43,896 nucleotides of DNA from an uncultured Treponema sp. (lineage in GTDB: Bacteria > Spirochaetota > Spirochaetia > Treponematales > Treponemataceae): assembly GCA_900316905.1 (NCBI GenBank), contig ONET01000009.1, forward strand, positions 1 to 43,896, in the 5' to 3' direction. The notes under the pieces were generated by a model, which was not told the origin of the DNA, searched no databases, and saw nothing but the letters and a program-made list of their open reading frames with translations. Numbering within the stretch: the first letter of the stretch is position 1; every line of letters starts with the position of its first letter. The translations under genes and the position numbers were made by a program. Shown here piece after piece: positions 1-8,008 of this stretch.

Positions 1-39
1 AATTGATTTTGCGAGCGGGTTCGCCGCGACCTGCGGTCG

Positions 40-219
40 CTACTGGGCAGGTGTCAGCTCTTTTTGCAGTTCCAGCACTTGGTCCAGGGGTAGGCCGGTT
101 CCTTGCGCGACTTGTTCTGGTGTTAGGACGTTCATGGCAAGAAAGCTCCGCGCGTCTTCCACGGCTTTTTGTTCCATTGCGTCTTCCCTAATGTAAGTTT
201 TTTCGCGTTCCCATTCCAT
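40..219 (-). CDS. Free-standing 59-aa copy of the Rpn C-terminal domain
   Basis: A 59-codon reading frame starts MEWEREKTYI and ends KELTPAQ. Its first 23 residues are identical to the C-terminal segment of the neighbouring Rpn nuclease (270-1082), and the remaining 36 have diverged in sequence while keeping exactly the same length. A GGAGG lies 9 nt before the ATG (revcomp around 229-233), so it could be translated alone. In E. coli Rpn proteins a short C-terminal product made from an internal start is reported to act as antitoxin; this could be a separate gene for such a product. Alternatively it is only the tail of a deleted paralogue. Function is inferred; the reading frame and its similarity are directly visible. 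Confidence 0.5.
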   Translation of the reverse strand: MEWEREKTYIREDAMEQKAVEDARSFLAMNVLTPEQVAQGTGLPLDQVLELQKELTPAQ

Positions 220-249
220 GTACTGTTTCCTCCACTGCGTGTTGCGCTT
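151..249. repeat. 99-bp direct repeat, copy 1
   Basis: Matches 381-479 with one difference (T/C at 226/456). Offset is 230 bp. It covers the end of the nuclease-proximal region and the start of the C-terminal domain, including the internal Shine-Dalgarno and ATG. Confidence 0.9.
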
Positions 250-269
250 CGTTTTGTGTAAGACTACGC

Positions 270-1082
270 TTAGTTTGCAGGGGTCTGTTCTTTTAACGCT
301 TCGAGCACTTTGTCCAACGGCGCGCCCATGTCGCTTGCGGCAGACTCCGGCGAAACATTGTATTTACGAACTAGCGTGAGCGCGTCTTCCACGGCTTTTT
401 GTTCCATTGCGTCTTCCCTAATGTAAGTTTTTTCGCGTTCCCATTCCATGTACTGCTTCCTCCACTGCGTGTTGCGCTTGGCGTCGGCCAAAAGGCCTGC
501 CACTTGGCCGGTGAACTTGTTCGATGCCTTGCCGCCGGTCACCATGCGCAGGAACGCCTTTTGGTCTTCGTTCAACAGTTTATCACAATTCTTGGAAATA
601 AAAAAGTACTTGTACGCCCTGTCGTTCAACTTTACCTTTGGATTTTCCTGACATAAATTTTCAAATGTGTACTTTGGCAATCCGTTCCCAAATATGTCGT
701 CAACGCAAATGAAAATTATGTAAGAAGTTTTTAGGTTCTTGTATTTTTCGCCCGTCTTTAAAATGTCCACGTCGATGACGCTTTGGTAGTAGCGGGCGCG
801 TTCCGGCAGCTCCTTTGTGTCGGAGGCCTGCATCTCTATGTTGTAAATTTTCAAGCCGTCCGCGTCCTTTGCGTAAACGTCCAGCCGAACGCCCTTGCTT
901 CCAAAGTCAACGTTGATAGCCTCTTCTTGAGACATTTTAATCCGCTCGATTTTGAACTCAAGCAAGATTTCCAACAGTTCTTTGCAAACGTCGGGATTGT
1001 TGCGCATGATTTTGTAAAACATAAAGTTGTTGGCGATGGTCAGGTCTTCCCAGTTTTGGCTGTTGTTTTGAGTTTCGTTCAT
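270..1082 (-). CDS. Rpn family recombination-promoting nuclease / putative PD-(D/E)XK transposase-like protein
   Basis: A 270-residue protein of the Rpn/YhgA-like PD-(D/E)XK family. The N-terminal block (WEDLTIANNFMFYKIM) and the core 'RLDVYAKD...YNIEMQ' give the catalytic pattern D68-x14-E83-x-Q85, the usual D...ExQ variant. Residues about 85-200 follow the family pattern (RARYYQSVID, YIIFICVDD). The start was set at the ATG at 1082 because GGAGG precedes it by 6 nt; a longer in-frame extension to 1265 lacks such a site. The C-terminal 59 residues are duplicated downstream as an independent reading frame. Family members are DNA endonucleases implicated in recombination and phage defence; no terminal inverted repeats are seen, so it is not called a mobile element. 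Confidence 0.85.
   Translation of the reverse strand: MNETQNNSQNWEDLTIANNFMFYKIMRNNPDVCKELLEILLEFKIERIKMSQEEAINVDFGSKGVRLDVYAKDADGLKIYNIEMQASDTKELPERARYYQSVIDVDILKTGEKYKNLKTSYIIFICVDDIFGNGLPKYTFENLCQENPKVKLNDRAYKYFFISKNCDKLLNEDQKAFLRMVTGGKASNKFTGQVAGLLADAKRNTQWRKQYMEWEREKTYIREDAMEQKAVEDALTLVRKYNVSPESAASDMGAPLDKVLEALKEQTPAN
381..479. repeat. 99-bp direct repeat, copy 2 (inside the Rpn gene)
   Basis: Second copy of the 151-249 repeat. Within the Rpn gene it contains an in-frame ATG (447-449, minus strand) preceded by GGAGG, which is a candidate internal start for a 59-residue C-terminal product. Confidence 0.9.
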
Positions 1083-1271
1083 TGTGAACCTCCATAGTTT
1101 TTTTATAACTATAAGGTAGAGACGTTCGCGCATTTTTGGACTTGTTTTTGGTAAAAATCGGAGAAAAAATTGCGGATTTTTTGCGGGAATTTTAGTTTGT
1201 TGGTTTTGTTCAACTAAATAAAAATGCTTCAAAGCTAAAATTTGAATTATACCGTATTTTTCCAAAAAAAA

Positions 1272-1290
1272 ATTAAGTTTCTAACTTAAT
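1272..1290. promoter_or_regulatory. Perfect 8-bp inverted repeat upstream of the zinc-ribbon gene
   Basis: ATTAAGTT-TCT-AACTTAAT lies about 55 bp ahead of the ATG at 1345 and just upstream of a TATAAT at 1312-1317. Placement suggests an operator. The stretch 1083-1344 holds no other gene that I can support. Confidence 0.4.
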
Positions 1291-1344
1291 GAAAATTTCC
1301 TTGACAGGCCCTATAATTTGTTTATCAAAAAGGAGGTGTAGTTA

Positions 1345-1752
1345 ATGAACCCCGGCAATATTGGCAAAGTAATGAATTCTATAACAGAAGTTGTTATAGA
1401 AATGTATGACAAAGAAGAGCTCTCTAGGGAGGCGGCCCTTAAGATTTTTACTGCGATCAAAAACAGTGTGGAATGGAGAGAAGAAGAAGTTTTTGACGCT
1501 GTAGAAGCTGTAAATCGATTTCGTTGCGGGAATTGCCTTAAAAAGATGAACCGCGGCGAAAGGTTTTACAGCATTCTTGACGCGACTGTGTCTATGTGGA
1601 ATTACAAAAAAGACTACGGCGGATTTGGATTTTGCCCGCAATGTTTTGACAAAATGGTAAAAGACGCAAGCGACGGAAAAAGAACCGGAAGGGAAGAACG
1701 AGATTACATCGAAAAATGCTATAAGACGCTTCCGCAAAGATTCACAGTGTAG
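1345..1752 (+). CDS. Small zinc-ribbon protein of unknown function
   Basis: 135 residues preceded by a textbook AGGAGG (1331-1336) 8 nt before ATG. The visible feature is a split zinc-binding pair: CGNC around residue 66 and CPQC about 30 residues later, separated by aromatic residues. The N-terminal 60 residues look helical and charged (MYDKEELSREAALKIF). I recognise no family. It is followed after 9 nt by a damaged reading frame (1762-1996) that probably belonged to the same transcript. Zinc binding is inferred from the cysteines; the role is unknown. Confidence 0.65.
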   Translation: MNPGNIGKVMNSITEVVIEMYDKEELSREAALKIFTAIKNSVEWREEEVFDAVEAVNRFRCGNCLKKMNRGERFYSILDATVSMWNYKKDYGGFGFCPQCFDKMVKDASDGKRTGREERDYIEKCYKTLPQRFTV

Positions 1753-1761
1753 GAGATTCAT

Positions 1762-1996
1762 ATGTTTTTGGATTTTGACTTTAAAATTAATCTTGATGTT
1801 TCAAAGGCTGTCACAAAAGAAGAGTGGGCCGACGTATACAATGCGTTGATCCATTCTTTATAAGACTTACTGGTCGTCGTCCGAGGGCGGCGATGGAATG
1901 ATCTGGGAATATAACTTAATTTTTAATGATCTTGGTGATATTAGAGCGCGAGAAAGATCTGTGGAACTTTACGTGTGCGTTATCCGCCAATTCTAG
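1762..1996 (+). pseudogene. Frameshifted small gene, unknown function
   Basis: ATG at 1762 has AGGAG 6 nt upstream and opens a 33-codon frame (MFLDFDFKINLDV...NALIHSL) that stops at 1861-1863. Shifting by +1 just before the stop continues without interruption as YKTYWSSSEGGDGMIWEYNL and on to ELYVCVIRQF, ending at 1994-1996. Both halves have coding-like composition and no other gene fits here, so the simplest reading is one protein of about 77 residues broken by a single-base indel. A sequencing error would look the same. Confidence 0.5.
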
Positions 1997-2015
1997 CGCA
2001 TAGATTCTGTTCATC

Positions 2016-3395
2016 TCAGTACATTTGCGCCAAGGGCACCAGCGCGTATCCTTTTGCGTTTTTTGCAACATAATCTGTAAAGCCAGAGAGGGAAAATAGG
2101 ATTGCTTTTAAATTTAAAGCGGAAAGAAAATCTATTTTGTCTTGAAAAATCTCAAGGTCTTCTTTGCCAAATTTTTCAGACTTAAATTTGCATTCGCCCG
2201 CCAAAACATATTTTTTGCCGTCTAGTCCAAGCAAATCGATTTCGACTGATTTTATTTCTTTTCCAATTTTTACGGAATTTTGGTACTCAACAACGTCCGT
2301 GACAAAGCAAGGGATTTTTTTTGTTCCTACATTGCTCAAAATGTAATCCTTTGCCATTTTTTCAAAAACGCTTCCCATAAATTCATGCAGTTTTTGTTTT
2401 ACTTTTTGTTCGTAATAAATTTTTCCTTTGCCGCTGTTTATAAGGCTCGCTCCGGGAGCGACATAGCGGAAGTAAAAATTTATCATCGAGTCGGCGATGA
2501 TGTAATATGGCTTTGGCGTTTCTCTGCGTTCAATTATTTCGGCCGCGATAAGATTTTTTAGGCAAAAGTTGATGTCGGACATTCCTGTGGCGGACTGGAT
2601 TTCGTTGTATTTTGTTTTTCCGTTGGCTATCGCGTCAATTATGGAATTGTACGCGACAGGGTTTGACCTTTCGCTTGTTATGACGGTCTTAATCTGTTCC
2701 TCCGAAAAAAAAGCGTTTCTAGAAAAGAACAGCGTTTGTATGTTCTCGTCGAGCGGCAGCGCGCTGTCAAACTGTTCCAAATATTTTGCGATGCCGCCGG
2801 TAAGGCCGTAGACAATGGCCTTTTCTTCTGTGTTGTAATTTGGAACAAAGTCTGCAGTGTCCTTGTAATCAAAAGGATTGATTTTGAACTCAAGGTTTGC
2901 CCTGCCGTGAAGCGGAGCGGAGGATCCAAGCACGTCGTTCCGCATAAATGAAACCAAAGAGCCGAGCAGAATGAAGCAAAGGTTTGACTTTTTCCACTTG
3001 TGGTCAATGTATTTTTGGAGGAGCGAGTTCATGTAGGGACATGACTTTGCAAGGTACGGATATTCGTCGATTACAAAAACAATCCGCCGGCTTTCGGCCT
3101 CTTCCGCCATAAAGTCGAAAATGGAGTCAAAGGAGTCAAATTTAATCTTTCCGTTGAGGTTTGGGGCCAGGCTTTCAAGGACATCGTTCCCCATTCTTGA
3201 CAAGAGCTCTGATTCCGTCATTTCTGTGCTTACGAAAGACACGGACTTGCATTTGTTCTTTTCGATAAATTTGTTTACAAGCGTTGTTTTTCCAACTCGC
3301 CTGCGTCCAAAAAGAACGGCCATGCAAAATCCCTTTTTGTCGTAAAGTTTTTGGAGCGCGCCAAGCTCCTCTTCTCGTCCTATAAAATTGCCCAT
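2016..3395 (-). CDS. AAA+ ATPase, archaeal-type with DUF234-like C-terminal nuclease fold
   Basis: 459 residues. Walker A is GRRRVGKTTL near residue 30, Walker B is VFVIDEYPYL, and a sensor-like LLGSLVSFM follows. A winged-helix-like segment (KTKYNEIQSATGMSDINF) sits in the middle, and the C-terminus shows a PD-(D/E)XK-type pattern (EIDLLGLDGKK...AGECKFK). This is the layout of the ATPase/DUF234 family, which is expanded in many host-associated bacteria; its function is poorly known. The start at 3395 is chosen because AAGGAG lies 7 nt before that ATG; an ATG at 3425 is in frame but sits inside the palindromic repeat. Expression is probably controlled through that palindrome, possibly by this protein's own winged helix (inference). 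Confidence 0.85.
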   Translation of the reverse strand: MGNFIGREEELGALQKLYDKKGFCMAVLFGRRRVGKTTLVNKFIEKNKCKSVSFVSTEMTESELLSRMGNDVLESLAPNLNGKIKFDSFDSIFDFMAEEAESRRIVFVIDEYPYLAKSCPYMNSLLQKYIDHKWKKSNLCFILLGSLVSFMRNDVLGSSAPLHGRANLEFKINPFDYKDTADFVPNYNTEEKAIVYGLTGGIAKYLEQFDSALPLDENIQTLFFSRNAFFSEEQIKTVITSERSNPVAYNSIIDAIANGKTKYNEIQSATGMSDINFCLKNLIAAEIIERRETPKPYYIIADSMINFYFRYVAPGASLINSGKGKIYYEQKVKQKLHEFMGSVFEKMAKDYILSNVGTKKIPCFVTDVVEYQNSVKIGKEIKSVEIDLLGLDGKKYVLAGECKFKSEKFGKEDLEIFQDKIDFLSALNLKAILFSLSGFTDYVAKNAKGYALVPLAQMY

Positions 3396-3421
3396 GTCCA
3401 TGCTCCTTGCTTTTAGCGCAT

Positions 3422-3473
3422 TCACTAGAGTAAACTCTACTAGAGTTAACTCTAGTAGAGTTTACTCTAGTGA
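3422..3473. promoter_or_regulatory. 52-bp perfect palindrome: three tandem 15-bp operator-like units
   Basis: The 52 bases read identically on both strands, centred at 3447/3448 (GTT|AAC). Inside are three head-to-tail 15-mers of consensus TAGAGTWWACTCTAS at 3426-3440, 3441-3455 and 3456-3470, each itself a 14-bp palindrome or nearly so. The array covers the predicted transcription start of the ATPase gene and ends about 27 bp before its ATG. It could be a cooperative operator on DNA, or a long hairpin in the mRNA leader. Confidence 0.85.
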
Positions 3474-3501
3474 TATTAACTCATAAATAGGCGTTTGTCA
3501 A
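3473..3501 (-). promoter_or_regulatory. Predicted sigma70 promoter of the DUF234 ATPase gene
   Basis: On the minus strand: perfect -35 TTGACA (3501-3496), 17-bp spacer, -10 TAATAT (3478-3473). The start of transcription would fall at the first unit of the palindromic array, consistent with repression by occlusion. Confidence 0.5.
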
Positions 3502-3537
3502 CAAAAAAATCCTTTTTTTTGCCTTCCTCCCCCTATC

Positions 3538-3566
3538 TTGAACAATTCCCCAAAAAGCAGTAAAAT
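3538..3566 (+). promoter_or_regulatory. Predicted promoter of the citrate synthase operon
   Basis: -35 TTGAAC (3538-3543), 17-bp spacer, -10 TAAAAT (3561-3566). A small GAGCG-AGC-CGCTC hairpin (3585-3597) lies in the leader before the GAGGAG ribosome site at 3609-3614. Confidence 0.55.
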
Positions 3567-3619
3567 AATGCCTTAATAAAAAAAGAGCGAGCCGCTCAAA
3601 AAATGACGAGGAGAATGCC

Positions 3620-3652
3620 ATGAAAAATCTTACTGACAAAGCGCAGACGTAG
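3620..3652 (+). pseudogene. Orphan first ten codons of citrate synthase
   Basis: The ATG at 3620 has a GAGGAG ribosome site 5 nt upstream and reads MKNLTDKAQT then TAG. This looks like the original N-terminus of the citrate synthase, now out of frame with the rest of the gene. Its stop overlaps the GTG at 3652 by one base (TAGTG), which could allow translational reinitiation into the downstream frame. Confidence 0.55.
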
Positions 3653-4848
3653 TGGGCTACGAGCTTGACGAAAACAAGAACAAGATTCCGATTCCGGGCC
3701 GCCTTTTGTATCGCGGCTACGACGTGGCCGACTTGGTCCACGACACCGAAAAGCGCGACGAATTTGGCTACGAGCAGGCCGCCTACCTTTTGCTTTTTGG
3801 CGCCCTTCCAACAAAAAAACAGCTGGCTACATTCAGCGAGTACTTGGGAAGCCGCCGCGTTTTGCCCGAAAACTTTACCGAAGACATGATCATGAAGGCG
3901 CCGTCCAACGACATCATGAACAAAATCGCCCGTGGCGTTTTGGCAAGCTATTCCTACGATCCCAATCCTGAGGACCGTTCCGTGGGAAACATAATGCGCC
4001 AGTGCATCGACTTGGTCGCGCGCTTTTCCACCTTGGCCGCTTACGCCTACCAAGCCAAGCGCCGCTTTTACGACGACAAGAGCATGTACATCCACAATCC
4101 GCTTCCAAACCTTTCGACGGCCGAAAACTTTTTGCGCTTGATTCGCGCCGACAAAAAATACACGCCGCTTGAGGCGCAGATTTTGGACTTGGCGCTAATC
4201 CTTCACGCCGAGCACGGCGGCGGAAACAACTCGTCTTTGACCGTCCACGTGGTTTCTTCGGCGGACACCGACACGTATTCGGCCATCGCGGCGGCCGTCG
4301 GCTCGCTTAAGGGAAGCCGTCACGGCGGCGCCAACATTCGCGTGATGGAAATGATGGACGACATCAAGGCCCATGTAAAGGACTGGGCGGACGACAAGGA
4401 AATCGAAGCCTACCTTAAAAAAATCGCGACCAAGCAGGCTTACGACAAGACAGGCCTCATTTATGGAATCGGTCATGCCGTCTACACGGTCAACGACCCC
4501 CGCGCCGTTTTGCTCAACGAGCTTGCCGAAAAGCTGGCCCGCGAAAAGGGAATGCTAAAGGAATTCCGCCTGTATAAAAAGATAGAAAAAATCGCGCCCA
4601 AAGTTTTGTACGAGCTTCACGGCAAAAAGAAAATGCTTTGCGCCAACGTGGACTTTTTCTCGGGCTTCGTTTACTCGATGCTGGACATTCCGCGCGAGCT
4701 TTACACGCCGCTCTTCGCCATTTCGCGCATCGCCGGTTGGGGAGCGCACCGCATTGAGGAAGTCGTCGCTGGCGGCCGCATCTATCGTCCCGCCTACAAG
4801 AACGTTTGCGCCGAGCGCGCCTACATTCCGCTGGAAAAGCGAAAATAA
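3652..4848 (+). CDS. gltA: Citrate synthase, N-terminally truncated by an internal deletion
   Basis: Condenses oxaloacetate and acetyl-CoA. The conserved body is intact from VVGYELDENKNKIPIPGRLL onward: the two catalytic histidines (LILHAEHGGG and GIGHAVY) and the catalytic aspartate (ANVDFFSG) are all present, as is the C-terminal arginine-rich end. What is missing is the usual helical N-terminus of roughly 40-50 residues; only its first ten codons remain at 3620, in another frame. The GTG at 3652 has no Shine-Dalgarno of its own. The gene is therefore either a pseudogene, a protein made by reinitiation, or an assembly error. It leads an apparent operon with rsuA and fhs. Confidence 0.8.
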   Translation: MGYELDENKNKIPIPGRLLYRGYDVADLVHDTEKRDEFGYEQAAYLLLFGALPTKKQLATFSEYLGSRRVLPENFTEDMIMKAPSNDIMNKIARGVLASYSYDPNPEDRSVGNIMRQCIDLVARFSTLAAYAYQAKRRFYDDKSMYIHNPLPNLSTAENFLRLIRADKKYTPLEAQILDLALILHAEHGGGNNSSLTVHVVSSADTDTYSAIAAAVGSLKGSRHGGANIRVMEMMDDIKAHVKDWADDKEIEAYLKKIATKQAYDKTGLIYGIGHAVYTVNDPRAVLLNELAEKLAREKGMLKEFRLYKKIEKIAPKVLYELHGKKKMLCANVDFFSGFVYSMLDIPRELYTPLFAISRIAGWGAHRIEEVVAGGRIYRPAYKNVCAERAYIPLEKRK

Positions 4849-4860
4849 CGGAGCGCCAAA

Positions 4861-5607
4861 TTGACGGAGCGCCTGGACAAAATTCTTTCGCACGCCGGCT
4901 TTGGCACGCGGAAGGACGCAAAAAAAATTCTTCGCAAGGGCCTTGTCACTGTGAACGGAGAGGTTGTCCGCGACTTTGACTTTAAGCTTGACATGGAAGC
5001 GGACGAGCTTTGCGTCGACGGCGAGCGCGTTGAAAGCGAACAGTTCCTTTACCTTATGATGAACAAGAGCGCCGGCCATGTTTGCGCCAACAAGGACGGC
5101 CTCCACGAAACGGTTTTTTCTTTGCTGGAAGATTGCTACAGGACTCCGTATTTTGAAAGCCATTTGCATTTGGTGGGCCGCCTTGACATCGACACCGAAG
5201 GCCTCTTGCTTTTCACCACCGACGGAGACCTTACGCACCGCCTTATAAGCCCAAAAACTCTTTGTCCAAAAAAATACTTTGTCCGCCTGCAAAAGCCGAT
5301 TGGCGCGAACGAGCGTTCCGCCATAGAAAAAAAATTGCAGGACGGCCTTGACGTTCCGCCGGAAGACAACGAAAAGGAATTTAAGGCGCTCCCCGCAAAA
5401 ATCGAATGGACCCAAAAAGGCGACGAAGTTTTTCTTATCATAAACGAAGGAAAGTACCACCAAGTGAAGCGAATGTTCGCCGCGCTAGAAAACTTTGTGA
5501 CATACTTAAAGCGAGTTCAAATTGGCGGCCTTTGCCTTGACCCGGCTTTGGCCTTGGGAGAATATAGAAAACTTACCGCGGAAGAAGTCGCGGCTTTGGA
5601 GGACTAG
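4861..5607 (+). CDS. rsuA: 16S/23S rRNA pseudouridine synthase, RsuA/RluB family
   Basis: 248 residues. An S4 RNA-binding domain opens the protein ([27 protein letters not shown]), followed by the catalytic domain with [19 protein letters not shown], where the aspartate of GRLD is the family nucleophile, and [13 protein letters not shown]. Length and order fit RsuA, which makes pseudouridine 516 in 16S rRNA; a RluB/RluE-like target cannot be excluded. Translation probably begins at TTG 4861, with GGAG 7 nt upstream. It follows citrate synthase by 12 nt and is co-transcribed with it. Confidence 0.85.
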   Translation: MTERLDKILSHAGFGTRKDAKKILRKGLVTVNGEVVRDFDFKLDMEADELCVDGERVESEQFLYLMMNKSAGHVCANKDGLHETVFSLLEDCYRTPYFESHLHLVGRLDIDTEGLLLFTTDGDLTHRLISPKTLCPKKYFVRLQKPIGANERSAIEKKLQDGLDVPPEDNEKEFKALPAKIEWTQKGDEVFLIINEGKYHQVKRMFAALENFVTYLKRVQIGGLCLDPALALGEYRKLTAEEVAALED

Positions 5608-5650
5608 CGGCGCGCTAATTGCCCGCAAGCCAAAAACAGGAGGCGTAAAA

Positions 5651-7333
5651 ATGACAGACATTGAAATCGCGCAGGCGAACCAAATGGAGCCCATCGCGCA
5701 AATAGCGAAAAAAATCGGAATTGAAAAAGAGGACCTTGACCTTTACGGAAATTACAAGGCAAAGATTGGCCTTAAAAAATTGCGCGAGCTTCAGGCAAAA
5801 GCCGCCGACGCTTCCAAGCGCGGAAAATTGATTTTGGTGACCGCCATCACTCCGACCCCCGCGGGCGAAGGAAAGTCAACCGTTAGCGTCGGCTTGGGCG
5901 ACGGACTTACAAAAATCGGAAAGAAGGCCGTAATCGCCTTGCGCGAGCCTTCTCTTGGCCCCTGCTTTGGCGTAAAGGGCGGAGCCTGCGGCGGCGGCTA
6001 CGCGCAAGTCGTTCCGATGGAAGACATCAACTTGCACTTTACCGGCGACATTCACGCGATAAGCATCGCCAACAACTTGATCGCCGCCTTGATTGACAAC
6101 CACATCCAGCAAGGGAACGAGCTTGGCCTTGACCCCCGTTCCGTCACATGGAAGCGCTGCGTGGACCTTAACGACCGCCAATTGCGCAACATCGTGGACG
6201 GCCTTGGAAAGCGCGTGGACGGAATGCCGCGCGAGGACCACTTTCAAATTTCTGTCGCGTCGGAAATCATGGCGATTGTCTGCCTTTCAAAAAGCATTTC
6301 GGAACTTAAGGAAAGAATCGCAAACATCACGATCGGCCAAACCTTCGGAAAGCGGCCGGTAAAGTTTGGCGAGCTTAAATGCCAGGGCGCCGTTGCCTCG
6401 CTCCTTAAGGACGCGATTCGCCCCAACTTGGTCCAGACCTTGGAAAAGACACCGGCCTTTATCCACGGCGGCCCCTTCGCCAACATCGCGCACGGCTGCA
6501 ACTCGGTAAACGCGACTCTTTGCGCTCTTGCCTCCGGCGATTACGTGGTGACCGAAGCGGGCTTTGCGGCCGACTTGGGCGCCGAAAAATTCATGGACAT
6601 AAAGTGCCGCGCCGCCGGAATCTCTCCCGACGCGATTGTAATCGTGGCCACGGTCCGCGCGCTTAAAATGCACGGCGGCGTAGACAAAAAGGAATTAAAG
6701 GAGCCCAACGTCGAGGCGCTCAAGAAGGGCTTTGAAAACCTTAAGGTCCACTTGGAAAACCTTGCCAAGTTCGGCGTTCCGGTAGTTGTCGCGGTCAACA
6801 AATTCATCACCGACACTGACGAAGAAATCAAGGCTTTGCAAGACTTGTGCGCGGCCAACGGCTCAAAGGCCGTTTTGTGCGAGGCTTGGGAAAAGGGCGG
6901 AGAAGGAGCGGCGGAGCTTGCCAAAGCCGTTGTCGCGACAATCGACGAAGGCAAGGCCAACTTCCATCACTTGTACGAAAGCGACTTGCCGCTTGCCGAA
7001 AAAATCAAAAAGCTTGGCCACGAGATTTACCGCGCCAAGCATGTTGACTTTGAAGGAAGCTCTTTGAAAAAACTGCAAGAGTTCGAGGCGGCGGGCTATG
7101 GGAATTTCCCAGTATGCGTCGCCAAGACGCAAAACTCAATCAGCCACGACCCCAAGATGATTGGCGCTCCCAGTGATTATGTTTTCCCGATTCGCGACGT
7201 TCAGCTTTACAGCGGCGCGGGCTTTGTCGTGGCGCTTGCCGGCGACATCATGACGATGCCGGGCCTTCCAAAAGCGCCCGCCGCCCTTAACATCGACATC
7301 GACGACGACGGAAAAATTACAGGGCTCTTTTAA
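5651..7333 (+). CDS. fhs: Formate--tetrahydrofolate ligase
   Basis: 560 residues, full family length. It makes 10-formyl-THF from formate, THF and ATP. The P-loop-like ATP motif [18 protein letters not shown] is near residue 75, [21 protein letters not shown] follows, and FTGDIHAI and the C-terminal [15 protein letters not shown] are conserved. AGGAGG (5638-5643) sits 7 nt before the ATG. Last gene of the gltA-rsuA-fhs group; its final 17 bases overlap the end of the convergent thrH. One-carbon assimilation from formate fits an anaerobic, host-gut lifestyle. Confidence 0.95.
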   Translation: MTDIEIAQANQMEPIAQIAKKIGIEKEDLDLYGNYKAKIGLKKLRELQAKAADASKRGKLILVTAITPTPAGEGKSTVSVGLGDGLTKIGKKAVIALREPSLGPCFGVKGGACGGGYAQVVPMEDINLHFTGDIHAISIANNLIAALIDNHIQQGNELGLDPRSVTWKRCVDLNDRQLRNIVDGLGKRVDGMPREDHFQISVASEIMAIVCLSKSISELKERIANITIGQTFGKRPVKFGELKCQGAVASLLKDAIRPNLVQTLEKTPAFIHGGPFANIAHGCNSVNATLCALASGDYVVTEAGFAADLGAEKFMDIKCRAAGISPDAIVIVATVRALKMHGGVDKKELKEPNVEALKKGFENLKVHLENLAKFGVPVVVAVNKFITDTDEEIKALQDLCAANGSKAVLCEAWEKGGEGAAELAKAVVATIDEGKANFHHLYESDLPLAEKIKKLGHEIYRAKHVDFEGSSLKKLQEFEAAGYGNFPVCVAKTQNSISHDPKMIGAPSDYVFPIRDVQLYSGAGFVVALAGDIMTMPGLPKAPAALNIDIDDDGKITGLF

Positions 7334-7916
7334 TAGCGGCAAGCAAGTCGGCGTATTCTTCAAAGGCGGGGTACTGCGGGTAGTCCTTTTTGATTTGCTC
7401 GGTGGAGCGGAACAAAAAGCCCGCCTTGCTGGCTTGGATCATTCCAAGGTCGTTGAATGAGTCGCCCGACGCGATTGTGTCGTAGCCGATGGATTGCAAG
7501 GCCTTGACCGTCGTAAGCTTGGATTTTTCGCATCTCATTTTGTAACCGGTGATTTTTCCGTCGGCGGCCACGACAAGCTCGTTGCAAAAAATCGTCGGCA
7601 TTCCAAGCTTTTTCATTAAAGGCGCGGCAAACTGGCTGAAGGTGTCGCTTAAAATTATCGTTTGGCAAACCGAGCGCAATTCGTCCAAAAATTCCTTGGC
7701 GCCCGGGAGCGGGTCGATTGTCGCGATGACGTCCTGGATTTCCTTTAGGCCAAGGCCCTTCTTTTCCAAAATGTCAAGGCGGAATTTCATCAATTTGTCG
7801 TAGTCGGGCTCGTCGCGCGTCGTGCGCTTTAGCTCAGGAATTCCTGTCGCTTCCGAAAACGCTATCCAAATCTCGGGGACCAAAACCCCTTCCAAATCAA
7901 GGCATGTAATTGTCAT
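7317..7916 (-). CDS. thrH: Bifunctional phosphoserine phosphatase / homoserine phosphotransferase ThrH
   Basis: 199 residues of the HAD superfamily. The nucleophile motif is [16 protein letters not shown] (DxE variant typical of ThrH rather than SerB DxD), motif II is ILSDTFSQF, and motif III/IV is [10 protein letters not shown]. ThrH can dephosphorylate phosphoserine and transfer the phosphate to homoserine, linking serine and threonine pathways. The ATG at 7916 is preferred over an in-frame TTG at 7925; there is no Shine-Dalgarno, and a -10-like TATCAT ends 8 nt before the ATG, so the message may be leaderless. Tail-to-tail overlap with fhs. Confidence 0.9.
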   Translation of the reverse strand: MTITCLDLEGVLVPEIWIAFSEATGIPELKRTTRDEPDYDKLMKFRLDILEKKGLGLKEIQDVIATIDPLPGAKEFLDELRSVCQTIILSDTFSQFAAPLMKKLGMPTIFCNELVVAADGKITGYKMRCEKSKLTTVKALQSIGYDTIASGDSFNDLGMIQASKAGFLFRSTEQIKKDYPQYPAFEEYADLLAAIKRAL

Positions 7917-7924
7917 AATGCGCA

Positions 7925-7930
7925 ATGATA
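7925..7930 (-). promoter_or_regulatory. -10 box of thrH, leaderless arrangement
   Basis: GCGCTATCAT reads toward thrH; the hexamer TATCAT (7930-7925) ends 8 nt before the ATG. The -35 region is weak (TAGCAA at 7953-7948). Confidence 0.4.
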
Positions 7931-7965
7931 GCGCATTTCGCGGCCTTTTGCTAGTGGCGCGCTTG

Positions 7966-7994
7966 TAGACAGTGGCGCTTTTTTTCTATATAAT
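7966..7994 (+). promoter_or_regulatory. Predicted promoter of the deacetylase-tsaD-tyrA-murI gene run
   Basis: -35 TAGACA (7966-7971), 17-bp spacer, -10 TATAAT (7989-7994). The ATG at 8009 is 14 nt past the -10, so the leader would be only about 7 nt. Confidence 0.55.
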
Positions 7995-8008
7995 ATTGGA
8001 ACATTTTT

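Noticed and set aside
270..1082. Insertion sequence with the Rpn protein as transposase
   Set aside because: No terminal inverted repeats or target duplication could be found around the gene; the only repeat is the internal C-terminal duplication.
1301..1317. TTGACA and TATAAT as one promoter for the zinc-ribbon gene
   Set aside because: They are only 5 bp apart, too close for a -35/-10 pair; TATAAT alone may serve, but no matching -35 is seen.
3426..3470. CRISPR-like array from the 15-bp repeats
   Set aside because: Units are contiguous with no spacers and each is palindromic; no cas genes nearby.
3481..5463. Long open frames on the minus strand opposite citrate synthase and rsuA
   Set aside because: They mirror the codon bias of the plus-strand genes, have no ribosome sites and resemble no protein family.
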